Source: an uncultured Lachnospiraceae bacterium
Lineage (GTDB): Bacteria; Bacillota; Clostridia; Lachnospirales; Lachnospiraceae
Length of the DNA: 42,921 nucleotides
Assembly: GCA_947630125.1 (NCBI GenBank)
Contig: CANRGO010000009.1
Coordinates: 1-42,921, forward strand
Direction: 5' to 3'
Shown here one piece after another: positions 32,561-41,070 of this stretch. The number at the start of each line of letters is the position of its first letter. The stretch's first letter is position 1. The notes beneath the pieces were generated by a model. The model was not told the origin of the DNA, ran no database searches, and worked only from the letters and a program-made list of their open reading frames with translations. A program made the position numbers and the translations under genes.

Positions 32561-33328
32561 ATGTCAATGATACGCACTGAAAATTTATGTAAGGATTTTG
32601 GCTCATTAAAAATATTAAAAGATTGTACACTAACCATAGAACAGGGAGAAGTAGTTTGTCTGATTGGTCCTTCTGGAGCAGGAAAATCTACCTTTTTAAG
32701 ATCTTTAAACTATCTGGAGAAAATCACAGAAGGAAAATTATGGATTGAAGAAAAGTTAGTAGATGATCGTATCGCTGGTGTCAATCAAATTAAAATAACC
32801 CAGGCAGAAAGAACAGAAACCTTATTGGAAATGGGAATGGTATTTCAAAGATTTAATCTTTTTCCACATTTAAGCGTGCTGCAAAATGTGATGTTGGCAC
32901 CTGTTGAAGTAAAAAAGATACCCAAGGCAGAGGCTGAAAAAATTGCAAGAGAGTTGATCATCAAAGTTGGTCTGGAAGATAAAATGGATGTTTATCCATC
33001 AAAATTATCAGGTGGACAACAACAACGTGTAGCCATCGCAAGAGCACTTGCGATGCAACCCAAAATGATGCTATTTGATGAACCTACTTCTGCGCTAGAT
33101 CCAGAACTTGTAGGGGAAGTACTTCAAGTTATGAAGAATTTGGCTGCCGAAGGTATGACCATGATTGTTGTAACTCATGAAATGGGATTTGCAAAAGAAG
33201 TTGCAGACAGAGTTATTTTTATGTATGATGGAAGAATCGTAGAAGATGCTCCTCCAGGAGAAATCTTCCAAAATCCAAAAAATGAACGTACAAAAGCTTT
33301 TTTGCAATCGGTTTTAAATACCAACTAA
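32561..33328 (+). CDS. Polar amino-acid ABC transporter, ATP-binding protein
   Basis: A 255-residue GlnQ/HisP-type ATPase: Walker [10 protein letters not shown] at 36-44, Q-loop [11 protein letters not shown], signature LSGGQQQR at about 149-156, Walker [14 protein letters not shown] and VVTHEMGFA. An insertion of about ten residues near 70-90 is larger than in the enterobacterial HisP. AGGAGG precedes the ATG, 12 bp after the permease gene. It energises the importer. Confidence 0.95.
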   Translation: MSMIRTENLCKDFGSLKILKDCTLTIEQGEVVCLIGPSGAGKSTFLRSLNYLEKITEGKLWIEEKLVDDRIAGVNQIKITQAERTETLLEMGMVFQRFNLFPHLSVLQNVMLAPVEVKKIPKAEAEKIARELIIKVGLEDKMDVYPSKLSGGQQQRVAIARALAMQPKMMLFDEPTSALDPELVGEVLQVMKNLAAEGMTMIVVTHEMGFAKEVADRVIFMYDGRIVEDAPPGEIFQNPKNERTKAFLQSVLNTN

Positions 33329-33373
33329 AAGGATACTGGAAAATCCAATTTGAAAGCTTTGGAAAGAGGATTT

Positions 33374-34561
33374 ATGTTAACCAGTTTAGCTTTGATTTTT
33401 TTACTTGGATTATTACTTGGATCAATATTTCAAAAATTAAAATTACCAGGACTTTTGGGAATGATACTAACGGGTATTTTGTTGGGACCTCATGCTCTTG
33501 ATTTGCTAGATGGAAGTATATTATCTATTTCTGCAGATTTGAGAAGACTAGCACTGGTAATTATTTTAACCAGAGCAGGTCTCTCACTAAATCTTGCAGA
33601 TTTGAAAAAGGTGGGGAGGCCTGCTTTTTTTATGTGTTTTATACCGGCGACCTTTGAAATTATTGGTGTTGTAATCTTAGGAACCACATTATTGAATCTT
33701 AGTCTGGTAGAAGCCCTTCTTGCAGGAACTGTTCTAGCAGCAGTTTCTCCAGCGGTTGTTGTTCCGAGAATGATTCGTTTGATGGAGCAAGGATATGGAG
33801 TTCATAAAAGCATTCCACAGATGATTCTGGCAGGAGCAAGTGCAGATGATGTCTATGTGATTGTTTTGTTCACAGCCTTTACAACGCTTGCACAGGGTGG
33901 AGAATTTCAAGCATGGTCACTCCTGGAGATACCAGTTTCGATTTTGTTAGGACTTCTCCTTGGTGCCCTTGCTGCATGGGGGCTTGTGAAATTTTTCAAG
34001 AGATTTCATATGCGAGATACAGTTAAAATCATGATTATTTTAAGTGTTTCCTTTTTGTTTTTGGAACTAGAAAACATAGTAAAACCGTTTGTTCCTGTGT
34101 CTGGATTACTTGCTATCATGGCACTTGGTATCATGGTAAATCGTTCTTATGCAACACTTGCCACCAGATTATCAGTAAAATACAATAAGCTATGGGTAAC
34201 AGCAGAAGTATTGTTATTCGTTTTAGTAGGAGCAGAAGTAAATATTACCTATGCAAAACAGGCTGGAATATTGGTTGTTGTAGTGATTTTACTAGCCATG
34301 GTATTTCGGATGTTTGGTGTGTTTATTAGTTTAGTAGGAACCTCACTTAATTTAAGGGAACGATTGTTTTGTATGTTAACCTATACTCCAAAGGCTACAG
34401 TCCAGGCTGCAATTGGTGCAATCCCATTATCTCTAAATCTTGCAGCTGGAAATATGATTTTAACAATAGCTGTGGTATCGATTTTATTAACGGCTCCTTT
34501 TGGTGCTATCTGTATGGATAACACTTATAAAATTTTGCTTGCTAAATCCAACGCCAAATGA
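33374..34561 (+). CDS. CPA-type cation:proton antiporter
   Basis: This 395-residue membrane protein has about twelve hydrophobic segments. It belongs to the cation:proton antiporter-1/2 superfamily (GLLLGSIFQKLKLPGLLGMILTGILLGP, ILTRAGLSLN). The ion-binding acidic pair lies in AGASADDVYVIVLF. There is no regulatory RCK/TrkA domain. The ATG at 33374 has AGAGG four bases upstream; an upstream in-frame TTG at 33350 has no good site. It lies 45 bp after the amino-acid importer ATPase and may share its transcript. It would exchange Na+ or K+ for protons. Confidence 0.88.
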   Translation: MLTSLALIFLLGLLLGSIFQKLKLPGLLGMILTGILLGPHALDLLDGSILSISADLRRLALVIILTRAGLSLNLADLKKVGRPAFFMCFIPATFEIIGVVILGTTLLNLSLVEALLAGTVLAAVSPAVVVPRMIRLMEQGYGVHKSIPQMILAGASADDVYVIVLFTAFTTLAQGGEFQAWSLLEIPVSILLGLLLGALAAWGLVKFFKRFHMRDTVKIMIILSVSFLFLELENIVKPFVPVSGLLAIMALGIMVNRSYATLATRLSVKYNKLWVTAEVLLFVLVGAEVNITYAKQAGILVVVVILLAMVFRMFGVFISLVGTSLNLRERLFCMLTYTPKATVQAAIGAIPLSLNLAAGNMILTIAVVSILLTAPFGAICMDNTYKILLAKSNAK

Positions 34562-34662
34562 TAAGTTATAGGTTGATATTATGGACTTATTATAAAGAAT
34601 AATAGGAATTTAGGGGAGCATGCAGCTCTTTGAAGGCTGACAAACAGCAGATTGGAAAATGA

Positions 34663-36903
34663 ATGGGCGATTACAGAAATAATGGTGGAAACAATAAAGG
34701 TGGCCAAGGTGCTAGAAGTGGCGGAAGTGGCCAAGGCGCTAGAAGTGGCGGAAGTGCTGGAAGCGGCAGAAGTGGCGGAGATTTCTCAAGAGGCGCAAGT
34801 CAGGGGAAACGCGACTTCAAAAAGCCAGGAGAGAGATCAACTACGGGACGCAGCGACAAACCAGCTTACGGCGAGAAAAAGTCCTATGGCGAAAAGAAAT
34901 CTTACGGGGACAAACCAGCTTACGGTGAGAAAAAATCTTACGGCGAAAAGAAATCTTACGGGGACAAACCAGCTTACGGTGAGAAAAAATCTTACGGCGA
35001 AAAGAAATCTTACGGAGATAAACCAGCATACGGCGAGAAAAAGTCTTATGGAGAAAAGAAATCCTACGGGGACAAACCAGCTTACGGTGAGAAAAAGTCT
35101 TATGGCGAAAAGAAATCTTACGGGGACAAACCAGCTTATGGTGAGAAAAAGTCTTATGGCGAAAAGAAATCTTACGGGGACAAACCAGCTTACGGTGAGA
35201 AAAAGTCTTATGGCGAAAAGAAATCTTACGGGGACAAACCAGCTTACGGTGAGAAAAAGTCTTATAGTGAAAGACCAATTCGTGGTGATAAAGGTAGTGT
35301 TGTAAGGGATGACGCAAGAAATAGCGGCGGACCTAAAAAAATTAGTATTGTAGATGATCGAATCAATCCTCGTAGTAATGAAGCTGAATTGAAAAGACTA
35401 GAAAAAAGAGAAAAACGACTTGCAAAATCTAGAATAACTACCGGTACTGAGAATGAAAGTCAATCAGAATCAGAGGAAGAGCATTCGTATGGACTTTGCC
35501 CAGTTTATAGACGATGTGGTGGATGTCAGCTCCAGGGAGTTTCGTACCCTGAGCAAATAAAGAAAAAAGAAGTTAAGGTCAGAGAATTATTGGGTGAATT
35601 TGGAAAAATCGAACCTATGATTACTATGGAAAATCCTTATCATTATAGAAACAAAGTACATGCAGTCTTTGATATTAAAAATGGAAAAATACTCTCAGGT
35701 GTATATGAAGAGGGAACCCATGATGTTGTGAACGTAGATTTTTGCCAGATTGAAGATAAGAAAGCTGGGGAAATCATACGTGATATTCGTGGACTTCTAA
35801 AATCATTTAAAATTAAAACTTATGATGAGGATACAGGATATGGTTTATTGCGTCATGTCTTGGTTCGCACTGGATTTCACACAGGTGAGATTATGGTGGT
35901 ATTAGTACTTGGATCCCCAATTCTGCCTTCCAAAAATAATTTCGTAAAAGTACTCAGGGAACTTCATCCTGAAATATCTACTGTGGTTGTGAATGTCAAT
36001 AATAGACAAACCAGTATGGTCCTTGGCGATAAAGAGACAACTATTTATGGAAAAGGATACATTGAAGATATACTAATGGGACTTCGTTTCCGTATTTCTG
36101 CAAAGTCCTTTTATCAGGTAAATCCTGTTCAGACAGAGAAACTGTACCAAATTGCAATGGATTATGCGAACCTAACCGGCAGTGAACGTGTGTTGGATAC
36201 CTATTGTGGAATCGGAACTATAGGTATGATAGCAGCAAAACATACAAAAGAAGTTATTGGTGTTGAACTAAACAGAGATGCTGTTCGTGATGCAGTGGTT
36301 AATGCAAAATTAAACCAGGTAGAAAATATTCGTTTTATTCAGGATGATGCTGGTGAATTTATGAAAAAGATGGCCGCTATGCCTGAAGAAATGGTTGATG
36401 TTGTTTTTATGGATCCACCAAGATCAGGATGTAGCGAAGACTTTTTAACAGCAGTAACCTTTTTGGCACCAGAGAGAATTGTCTATATCTCCTGTAACCC
36501 AGTATCCTTACAAGAAGATTTGGATTTTTTAGTGGAAGAAGGTTATGAAGTGAAAAAAATTCAGCCAGTCGATATGTTTCCATTTACGAATCACGTCGAA
36601 AGTGTTGTTCTGTTGTCCCAACAAAAACCGCATGATAGGATTAAGGTTGATTTGGACTTGGATGAGTTGGATGCGACAACTGCAGAGACGAAGGCGACTT
36701 ATGCGGAGATTAAGGATTATGTGTTAAAAAAGCATGGGTTGAAGGTTTCTAGTCTGAATATTTCACAGGTAAAAAGGAAATGTGGATTAGAAGTTGGGGA
36801 GAATTTCAATCTTGCGAAGTCAGAAGATGCGAAGCAACCGAATTGTCCGGAAGAGAAGGAAAAGGCGATTGAGGATGCGCTGAAGCATTTTAAGATGGTT
36901 TAA
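34663..36903 (+). CDS. RlmD-type 23S rRNA (uracil-C5)-methyltransferase with long low-complexity N-terminal tail
   Basis: This 746-residue protein has three parts. Residues 1-65 are Gly/Arg/Ser-rich with RSGG boxes. Residues 66-201 are tandem 18-residue repeats of Lys-Pro-Ala-Tyr/Lys-Ser-Tyr-Gly type. Residues about 275-650 are a SAM-dependent uracil-C5 RNA methyltransferase with an Fe-S set, C279-x5-C285-x2-C288 and C361. The SAM region is DTYCGIGTIGM, then MDPPRSG, and the catalytic nucleophile is Cys611 in VYISCNPV. The core should methylate a conserved uridine of 23S rRNA. A further 90-residue C-terminal domain (about 655-746, ATYAEIKDYVLKKHGLKVSSL) uses GC-richer codons. The TGA just before the ATG fixes the start; the ribosome binding site is weak. 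Confidence 0.9.
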   Translation: MGDYRNNGGNNKGGQGARSGGSGQGARSGGSAGSGRSGGDFSRGASQGKRDFKKPGERSTTGRSDKPAYGEKKSYGEKKSYGDKPAYGEKKSYGEKKSYGDKPAYGEKKSYGEKKSYGDKPAYGEKKSYGEKKSYGDKPAYGEKKSYGEKKSYGDKPAYGEKKSYGEKKSYGDKPAYGEKKSYGEKKSYGDKPAYGEKKSYSERPIRGDKGSVVRDDARNSGGPKKISIVDDRINPRSNEAELKRLEKREKRLAKSRITTGTENESQSESEEEHSYGLCPVYRRCGGCQLQGVSYPEQIKKKEVKVRELLGEFGKIEPMITMENPYHYRNKVHAVFDIKNGKILSGVYEEGTHDVVNVDFCQIEDKKAGEIIRDIRGLLKSFKIKTYDEDTGYGLLRHVLVRTGFHTGEIMVVLVLGSPILPSKNNFVKVLRELHPEISTVVVNVNNRQTSMVLGDKETTIYGKGYIEDILMGLRFRISAKSFYQVNPVQTEKLYQIAMDYANLTGSERVLDTYCGIGTIGMIAAKHTKEVIGVELNRDAVRDAVVNAKLNQVENIRFIQDDAGEFMKKMAAMPEEMVDVVFMDPPRSGCSEDFLTAVTFLAPERIVYISCNPVSLQEDLDFLVEEGYEVKKIQPVDMFPFTNHVESVVLLSQQKPHDRIKVDLDLDELDATTAETKATYAEIKDYVLKKHGLKVSSLNISQVKRKCGLEVGENFNLAKSEDAKQPNCPEEKEKAIEDALKHFKMV
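34858..35265 (+). repeat. In-frame 54-bp tandem repeat, seven full units and one partial
   Basis: Units begin at 34858 and recur every 54 bp to 35235, followed by a 30-bp partial unit. Each codes for KPAYGEKKSYGEKKSYGD, itself built of KKSYGE-type sub-repeats. Units differ only at silent third positions (such as TAT/TAC, GGC/GGT/GGG), so the protein repeat is conserved better than the DNA. Confidence 0.95.
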
Positions 36904-36933
36904 ATGATGGATTAATAGCAATGTAATTTATTG

Positions 36934-36963
36934 CCCAGGAGTATAAATACTTCTGGGTTTTTT
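36934..36963 (+). terminator. Terminator after the rRNA methyltransferase gene
   Basis: CCCAG (36934-36938) pairs with CTGGG (36953-36957), with AGTAT/ATACT inside. Six T follow. Confidence 0.85.
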
Positions 36964-37004
36964 ATAATTTTGTAGTCAAATAAAAATAGGTCAAATAAAA
37001 ATAA

Positions 37005-37046
37005 TTGTAAAATTTAAAAAATATGTCAGATAATTATGATTATCTG
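37005..37046 (+). promoter_or_regulatory. Promoter with overlapping dyad CAGATAAT-N4-ATTATCTG
   Basis: TTGTAA at 37005-37010 and GATAAT at 37029-37034 are separated by 18 bp. A perfect 8-bp inverted repeat spans 37027-37046 and covers the -10 box. Upstream at about 36973-37002 the word GTCAAATAAAAATA occurs twice in tandem. The dyad is a likely operator for repression of the island that follows. The 280 bp between the terminator and the next CDS hold only these sites and a minute ORF. Confidence 0.5.
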
Positions 37047-37070
37047 CGTCTAATAGGTATAAAACATAGA

Positions 37071-37096
37071 AAGAGGTGATTCCATTGAATTTATGA
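37071..37096 (+). other. Extended Shine-Dalgarno followed by three-codon ORF
   Basis: AAGAGGTGATTCC at 37071-37083 is nearly a full complement of the 16S rRNA 3' tail. It is followed by TTG-AAT-TTA-TGA (37085-37096). The next gene starts 88 bp later with its own AAGGA site. It may be a ribosome stand-by site or a leader peptide. Confidence 0.35.
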
Positions 37097-37184
37097 ATCC
37101 AACAATCTAACAAAAGTACATATGAAAAATCAGGTGATGTAAAGAGTTTTGTAAAAATTCTAAGCAAACAAGAAAGGATATTTT

Positions 37185-37721
37185 ATGAGAAGACTAAAGA
37201 AAATTATGGCACTAGTACTGGCAATGGCAATGACAATGGCTATGTCAGGAAATGTGTTGGCTGCTGAGGCGAAAGATTTAGATGATGGTTACTTAATTAT
37301 CAATGGAAATCAAGTTGTTCGTGCATACGAAAACTATGAAAATCCAGAGACCGGTGAATATGTTCATTGGACAACAAATGTAAATGCAAGGGGAACTATA
37401 GTTAAATCATTTGAATATAAAATAAGATATTCTGTAACATCATCAAGTTTTACGGTAGGAAGTACGAGTGTTAGTGTATCATCTAATGCGCATGTTGAAG
37501 ATATATATGGTAATTATGCAAGTGGATATTCAGGCCATGCTTATCAAATTCAAATAACAGGAATTTTTTCTAGAAATCTTTATTTTAGTGTTGGTGGTAC
37601 TGAGTCCGGAACATTATCAGGACTCCAAAATGGAGGAAGCTATACAGTAACTATTATAAATAATGATTACTTATCCGATATTTATTATCTTGTTGGAAGT
37701 GGATCTATTTCAAATAATTAA
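37185..37721 (+). CDS. Small secreted protein of unknown function
   Basis: This 178-residue protein has a classical signal peptide: basic MRRLKK, a hydrophobic core rich in Ala and Met, and a likely cleavage after VLAAEA near residue 27. The mature part is rich in Ser, Thr, Tyr and Gly and in alternating beta-strand patterns (SSSFTVGSTSVSVSS, GGSYTVTIINNDY). It has no Cys, so no disulfides. AAGGA precedes the ATG. It lies upstream of a sigma/anti-sigma pair and may be exported under their control. I do not recognise the family. Confidence 0.75.
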   Translation: MRRLKKIMALVLAMAMTMAMSGNVLAAEAKDLDDGYLIINGNQVVRAYENYENPETGEYVHWTTNVNARGTIVKSFEYKIRYSVTSSSFTVGSTSVSVSSNAHVEDIYGNYASGYSGHAYQIQITGIFSRNLYFSVGGTESGTLSGLQNGGSYTVTIINNDYLSDIYYLVGSGSISNN

Positions 37722-37729
37722 TATTTAAT

Positions 37730-37759
37730 CCTGCAGGTATGAAATATCATACCTGTAGG
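37730..37759 (+). repeat. Inverted repeat between the secreted-protein and sigma-factor genes
   Basis: CCTGCAGGTATG (37730-37741) and CATACCTGTAGG (37748-37759) pair over 12 positions with one wobble. No T tract follows, so it may be an RNA processing or stability element, or an operator for the sigma gene. Confidence 0.5.
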
Positions 37760-37789
37760 TAAAACCTCAAAAAATGGAGGATGTCAAAA

Positions 37790-38287
37790 TTGCCGGCAGT
37801 AAATGACGAAGTACTAAATAGATTAATTAGTGAAAATGGTGATAGCATACTGCGCATGTGCTATCTGTATCTAAAAGATTATTATTTGGCAGAGGATGCA
37901 ATGCAGGAAACGTTTCTTTCTGTATATAGAAACTATGATAAATTCGAACATAAATCAACTGAAAAAACATGGATTATTAGAATTGCCATGAATCAATGTA
38001 AATCTATTATGAGAAAGAAATATTTTCAAATGGAACGAGAACAGTTGAGTGTAGATAAATTAGACTCTAAGGAAATAACATTCTTAATTGAGGATACATT
38101 TGTAAGTGATGAAGTGATAAAACTACCAATAAAAGAGCGAGAAGTAATTTTAGCATATTATTATCAGGAACTCTCTGTTAAGGAAACAGCAGATGTGCTT
38201 GGTATAAAAGAGGCTGCTGTTATGCAGAGATTGAAGCGTGGTCGGGAAAGATTGAAAAAAGTATTGAAAGGAAAAATTCGATTATGA
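37790..38287 (+). CDS. ECF-type RNA polymerase sigma factor
   Basis: A 165-residue sigma-70-family protein with region 2 (ILRMCYLYLKDYYLAEDAMQETFLSVY, then TWIIRIAMNQCKSIMRKK) and region 4 (LPIKEREVILAYYYQELSVKETADVLGIKEAAVMQRLKRGRERL). Regions 1 and 3 are absent, as in extracytoplasmic-function sigma factors. A TTG start at 37790 sits nine bases after GGAGG; the ATG at 37781 touches that site and is less likely. The stop codon overlaps the anti-sigma start (ATGA), so the two are coupled. Confidence 0.92.
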   Translation: MPAVNDEVLNRLISENGDSILRMCYLYLKDYYLAEDAMQETFLSVYRNYDKFEHKSTEKTWIIRIAMNQCKSIMRKKYFQMEREQLSVDKLDSKEITFLIEDTFVSDEVIKLPIKEREVILAYYYQELSVKETADVLGIKEAAVMQRLKRGRERLKKVLKGKIRL

Positions 38288-39093
38288 ATAGTTTAAAAAT
38301 GGCGATAGACCTTGAATTATCAAATATGAAAGTTTCAGAGAAAAGTATAAATATTATTAAGCAGAAAATAGATTATAGAAATTCAAGAAAAATGATGGAT
38401 CATTTTGTGAGAGTAGCATGTATTTTGGCGTGTTTCATGTTGGGTGGAACCACCGTTTATGCGACAGGTAAATTATTATATGAAAAGATAATGGTTAATG
38501 AGTATGAACTATTGTCTCTTGATGAAATGGAAGTTTTGAATGTCAATTATCTAGAAGCAGAAGAAAAAGTATCTAATTATTATGAAACTTCATTATATAA
38601 TTATCAATTATTAAGTGAATCACTTGGAATTGAATTGCTAAATACAAAATTCTCTGATGAAAACAACAAGATGATAATTACTTACCAGTCAGATAATAAA
38701 AATTGGATTAGTATAAAAACAACTGCATTTATTATTGGAGACACGACTAATTTAGTTCGAGTTCAAGATGATGACTATTATTATTATACAAGCGGGAAAG
38801 AATTTGGCTCTCCAATTAATTTACAGATTGATATTATGACTAGTAAGGAACAAAAAGAAACGGGATGGGGTAGAGATTTTCTGGGAAATTATGAATCTAT
38901 AGATTCATATACGATTGATGGAGTAAAAGTTAATCTGTTAAGAGATACAATAGATGAAAAGGTACATCTGGACATTGAAAAATACAGACCAGAAGTAAAA
39001 GCAGTTTTTGTTTCATCAGGCATAAGATATATTCTTTCTGGAAGAATATCAGTAGATAAAATGAAAGAAATTGTTAGATCCATGCTAGAGTAA
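38284..39093 (+). CDS. Membrane anti-sigma factor with DUF4367-like extracellular domain
   Basis: This 269-residue protein has a short cytoplasmic N terminus (about 1-40), one membrane helix (about 42-62: VRVACILACFMLGGTTVYATG) and a large outer domain. The C-terminal pattern (AVFVSSGIRYILSGRISVDKMKEIVRSML) resembles DUF4367, common in anti-sigma proteins of this kind. It begins inside the sigma gene's stop codon. It is expected to hold the sigma factor at the membrane until an envelope signal arrives. There is no zinc-binding HxxxCxxC motif, so it is not of the classical ZAS type. Confidence 0.82.
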   Translation: MNSLKMAIDLELSNMKVSEKSINIIKQKIDYRNSRKMMDHFVRVACILACFMLGGTTVYATGKLLYEKIMVNEYELLSLDEMEVLNVNYLEAEEKVSNYYETSLYNYQLLSESLGIELLNTKFSDENNKMIITYQSDNKNWISIKTTAFIIGDTTNLVRVQDDDYYYYTSGKEFGSPINLQIDIMTSKEQKETGWGRDFLGNYESIDSYTIDGVKVNLLRDTIDEKVHLDIEKYRPEVKAVFVSSGIRYILSGRISVDKMKEIVRSMLE

Positions 39094-39120
39094 TGAAGTT
39101 CTTGATAGTATTAAATATTG

Positions 39121-39156
39121 AAGGAGGTGATTCCAATGGGTACTTATATTTTTTAA
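39121..39156 (+). other. Near-perfect Shine-Dalgarno with six-codon leader ORF
   Basis: AAGGAGGTGATTCC at 39121-39134 is almost the exact complement of the 16S rRNA 3' end. It is placed before ATG-GGT-ACT-TAT-ATT-TTT-TAA (39136-39156), which encodes MGTYIF. The stop codon abuts a long hairpin. The layout suits a leader peptide or a ribosome-binding remnant. Confidence 0.45.
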
Positions 39157-39227
39157 GTTCTGAGGTAGTGAAGCATGAGCATCGGCTTATTATATCAATT
39201 ACGATGCATGATGTTACTACCTGGAAC
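39157..39227 (+). promoter_or_regulatory. Long imperfect hairpin in the leader of the NlpC/P60-like gene
   Basis: Outer arms GTTC/GAAC and AGGTAGT (39163-39169)/ACTACCT (39216-39222) enclose an inner CATCG/CGATG stem with flanking CATGA/ATGATG pairing. No T run follows. The hairpin starts right after the six-codon ORF and ends 70 bp before the next gene. Confidence 0.5.
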
Positions 39228-39296
39228 AAGTATTTATTATTTTAATGATCTCAGGAATCTAACGGTACGATAATGTAACGAGGGAGGTTAATTTGT

Positions 39297-41003
39297 ATGA
39301 AAATGAATAAAAACTGGATGTCGATAATTTTGTGTGCTTGTCTTTTGGTAAGTGTTATACCAATCACTGGACTTGCATATGCAAACAATGATTCTGCTGA
39401 AAGTATTAAATCGCTGGCAGAATCATCCATTGAGGGTAAAGACAATATTGTATTAACAGTTGGAATTGGAAGCGGAAATGGTGAGTTAAAATATTCCGAT
39501 ACCATGCAAGGTGCTGGCGAAGGTCCAGAAGCATTTACGGTAACTGATGATGAAACAATTTATATTGTTGACAATATAAATAAAAGAGTAAATGTATATA
39601 AGGGCGGTAAATTCCTTTATGACATTGCTACTCCGTATACGATTTATGTCAGAAGCATTGTTGTCTCACAAGAGTTGATATATTTAATGGATTATGATGC
39701 GGGCAAAATCTATGCACTTGATGCAAAGGGCGATGTGGCTAAAGAAGTAACTATTCCTGAAAATATGGAAAGCTACTTAATGCGCAAATTGTATGTTCGG
39801 GATGACGACAGTGTATGGTTATATTATGAAAATAAAACTAGCGGTAACAGCAATAGGGGTGTAGACCATAGCTATCTTGTTGATGATTTGGTTGATGGCA
39901 AGGCAAGCAGCATTGAAGGTTTTACTAAAGATGGCAATGATACTCATAGTATTGTAGAGAGAGATTTGCATTCTGCATCAGTTGGTACATATAAGACTAA
40001 TGATTCCTTAAAGAGTAGCTCGGAAAGCAACATTCAGATTGCTACAAATGAATTTCTTGCAGATATTAAAATTTTAGATGTTGATAAGAATGATTGTGTA
40101 TTTGTAGATGTTTTTGAAATGGTAGATACATCAGTAATAGCTGGAGAATATACAGTTAGAAAATATTCAAATGGTAAATGCGAAGGTATTGCTCCTGTTG
40201 ATCTAGGAGGATATTATTTTATGCCTAATAATGTACTTGAGGTCTCAGAAGCAGGGGATTTATATCAGATTAAATGCTATGCTAATAAAGTTCAAATCAT
40301 AAAAAAGGCATTTGTTAATATTGATAATTTTAAATCCAATATTGACAGTATAAAAAAAGCGGCCTTAGCTTTAGAAGCAGAATCAAGTGATGTTGCTACT
40401 AAGGCCATTACTGCAAATGCTCCAAATGATATGTCTACTACTATGGATAAAGCAATTGACTGCTGTCTTTTATCATGGTCTTATAAGTCTACCAATGCCA
40501 GCAATCCAGATTCAAGTAAGGTGACAACACCGGACTATTTAGTAAGTGCTTCAAAGCCCTCTGACCAAAAGGGTATTCCTTATTGCTGGGGAGGATTTGA
40601 TGGTCTGAGTACAAGTTCGTCCTCATCGTGGTCAAGTTTTAGTGATGCAATGAGTAAGAATAAATTTGCCGGGAACGTTAATACAAGCACTACAGGTTAT
40701 CAATCCGGTACGGCAGGTTTCGATTGTTCTGGATTTGTTGCTTCTACTGCCGGCTTTTCATCTAAATTATCAACGACCAATCTCGCATCTTCAGATTATA
40801 CGAAATCTATAAGTTCATCAAGTAGATCTTTATACGATATGTATGTTAAAAGTGGTACACATGTATTGTATTATGTTGGAACGACAACTGACGGTATTAG
40901 TTCACGTGAGGCGACAACTACAGGAGATGACAAGACGAAACTTTACACAAGAAGCACGACCTGGCTAAGTGGATATTCTTTAAGACGTTTTAATGGTTGG
41001 TGA
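39297..41003 (+). CDS. Secreted beta-propeller protein with C-terminal NlpC/P60-like domain
   Basis: This 568-residue protein has a signal peptide (MKMNKNWMSIILCACLL, cleavage near the ITGLAYANN stretch). Residues about 50-340 contain NHL/propeller-like repeats (GPEAFTVTDDETIYIVDNINKRVNVYKGGKFLYDI, LIYLMDYDAGKIYALDAKG). The C-terminal domain from about 425 resembles NlpC/P60 cysteine peptidases: YCWGGFDG, then GFDCSGFV with Cys477, and a possible His522 in GTHVLYYVG. Such domains cut peptidoglycan stem peptides. A Ser-rich loop separates YCWGG from the Cys, more than usual. The site AGGGAGG precedes the ATG. It follows the sigma/anti-sigma pair and is a probable target of it. Confidence 0.75.
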   Translation: MKMNKNWMSIILCACLLVSVIPITGLAYANNDSAESIKSLAESSIEGKDNIVLTVGIGSGNGELKYSDTMQGAGEGPEAFTVTDDETIYIVDNINKRVNVYKGGKFLYDIATPYTIYVRSIVVSQELIYLMDYDAGKIYALDAKGDVAKEVTIPENMESYLMRKLYVRDDDSVWLYYENKTSGNSNRGVDHSYLVDDLVDGKASSIEGFTKDGNDTHSIVERDLHSASVGTYKTNDSLKSSSESNIQIATNEFLADIKILDVDKNDCVFVDVFEMVDTSVIAGEYTVRKYSNGKCEGIAPVDLGGYYFMPNNVLEVSEAGDLYQIKCYANKVQIIKKAFVNIDNFKSNIDSIKKAALALEAESSDVATKAITANAPNDMSTTMDKAIDCCLLSWSYKSTNASNPDSSKVTTPDYLVSASKPSDQKGIPYCWGGFDGLSTSSSSSWSSFSDAMSKNKFAGNVNTSTTGYQSGTAGFDCSGFVASTAGFSSKLSTTNLASSDYTKSISSSSRSLYDMYVKSGTHVLYYVGTTTDGISSREATTTGDDKTKLYTRSTTWLSGYSLRRFNGW

Positions 41004-41070
41004 TATTGAGCTTAATAAAGATAGTGACAATCTATTTGAAATGCTAGGAGACTTATATTAAATAAAAATA

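Noticed and set aside
34858-35265. CRISPR-like regular repeats
   Set aside because: The 54-bp units are contiguous without spacers, stay in frame and vary at silent positions. They are a coding tandem repeat.
34841-35317. Long reverse-strand ORF (158 codons) and a plus-strand ORF at 34652-35305 over the repeat
   Set aside because: Both are frame shadows created by the periodic repeat. Neither has a ribosome binding site, and the methyltransferase frame explains the region.
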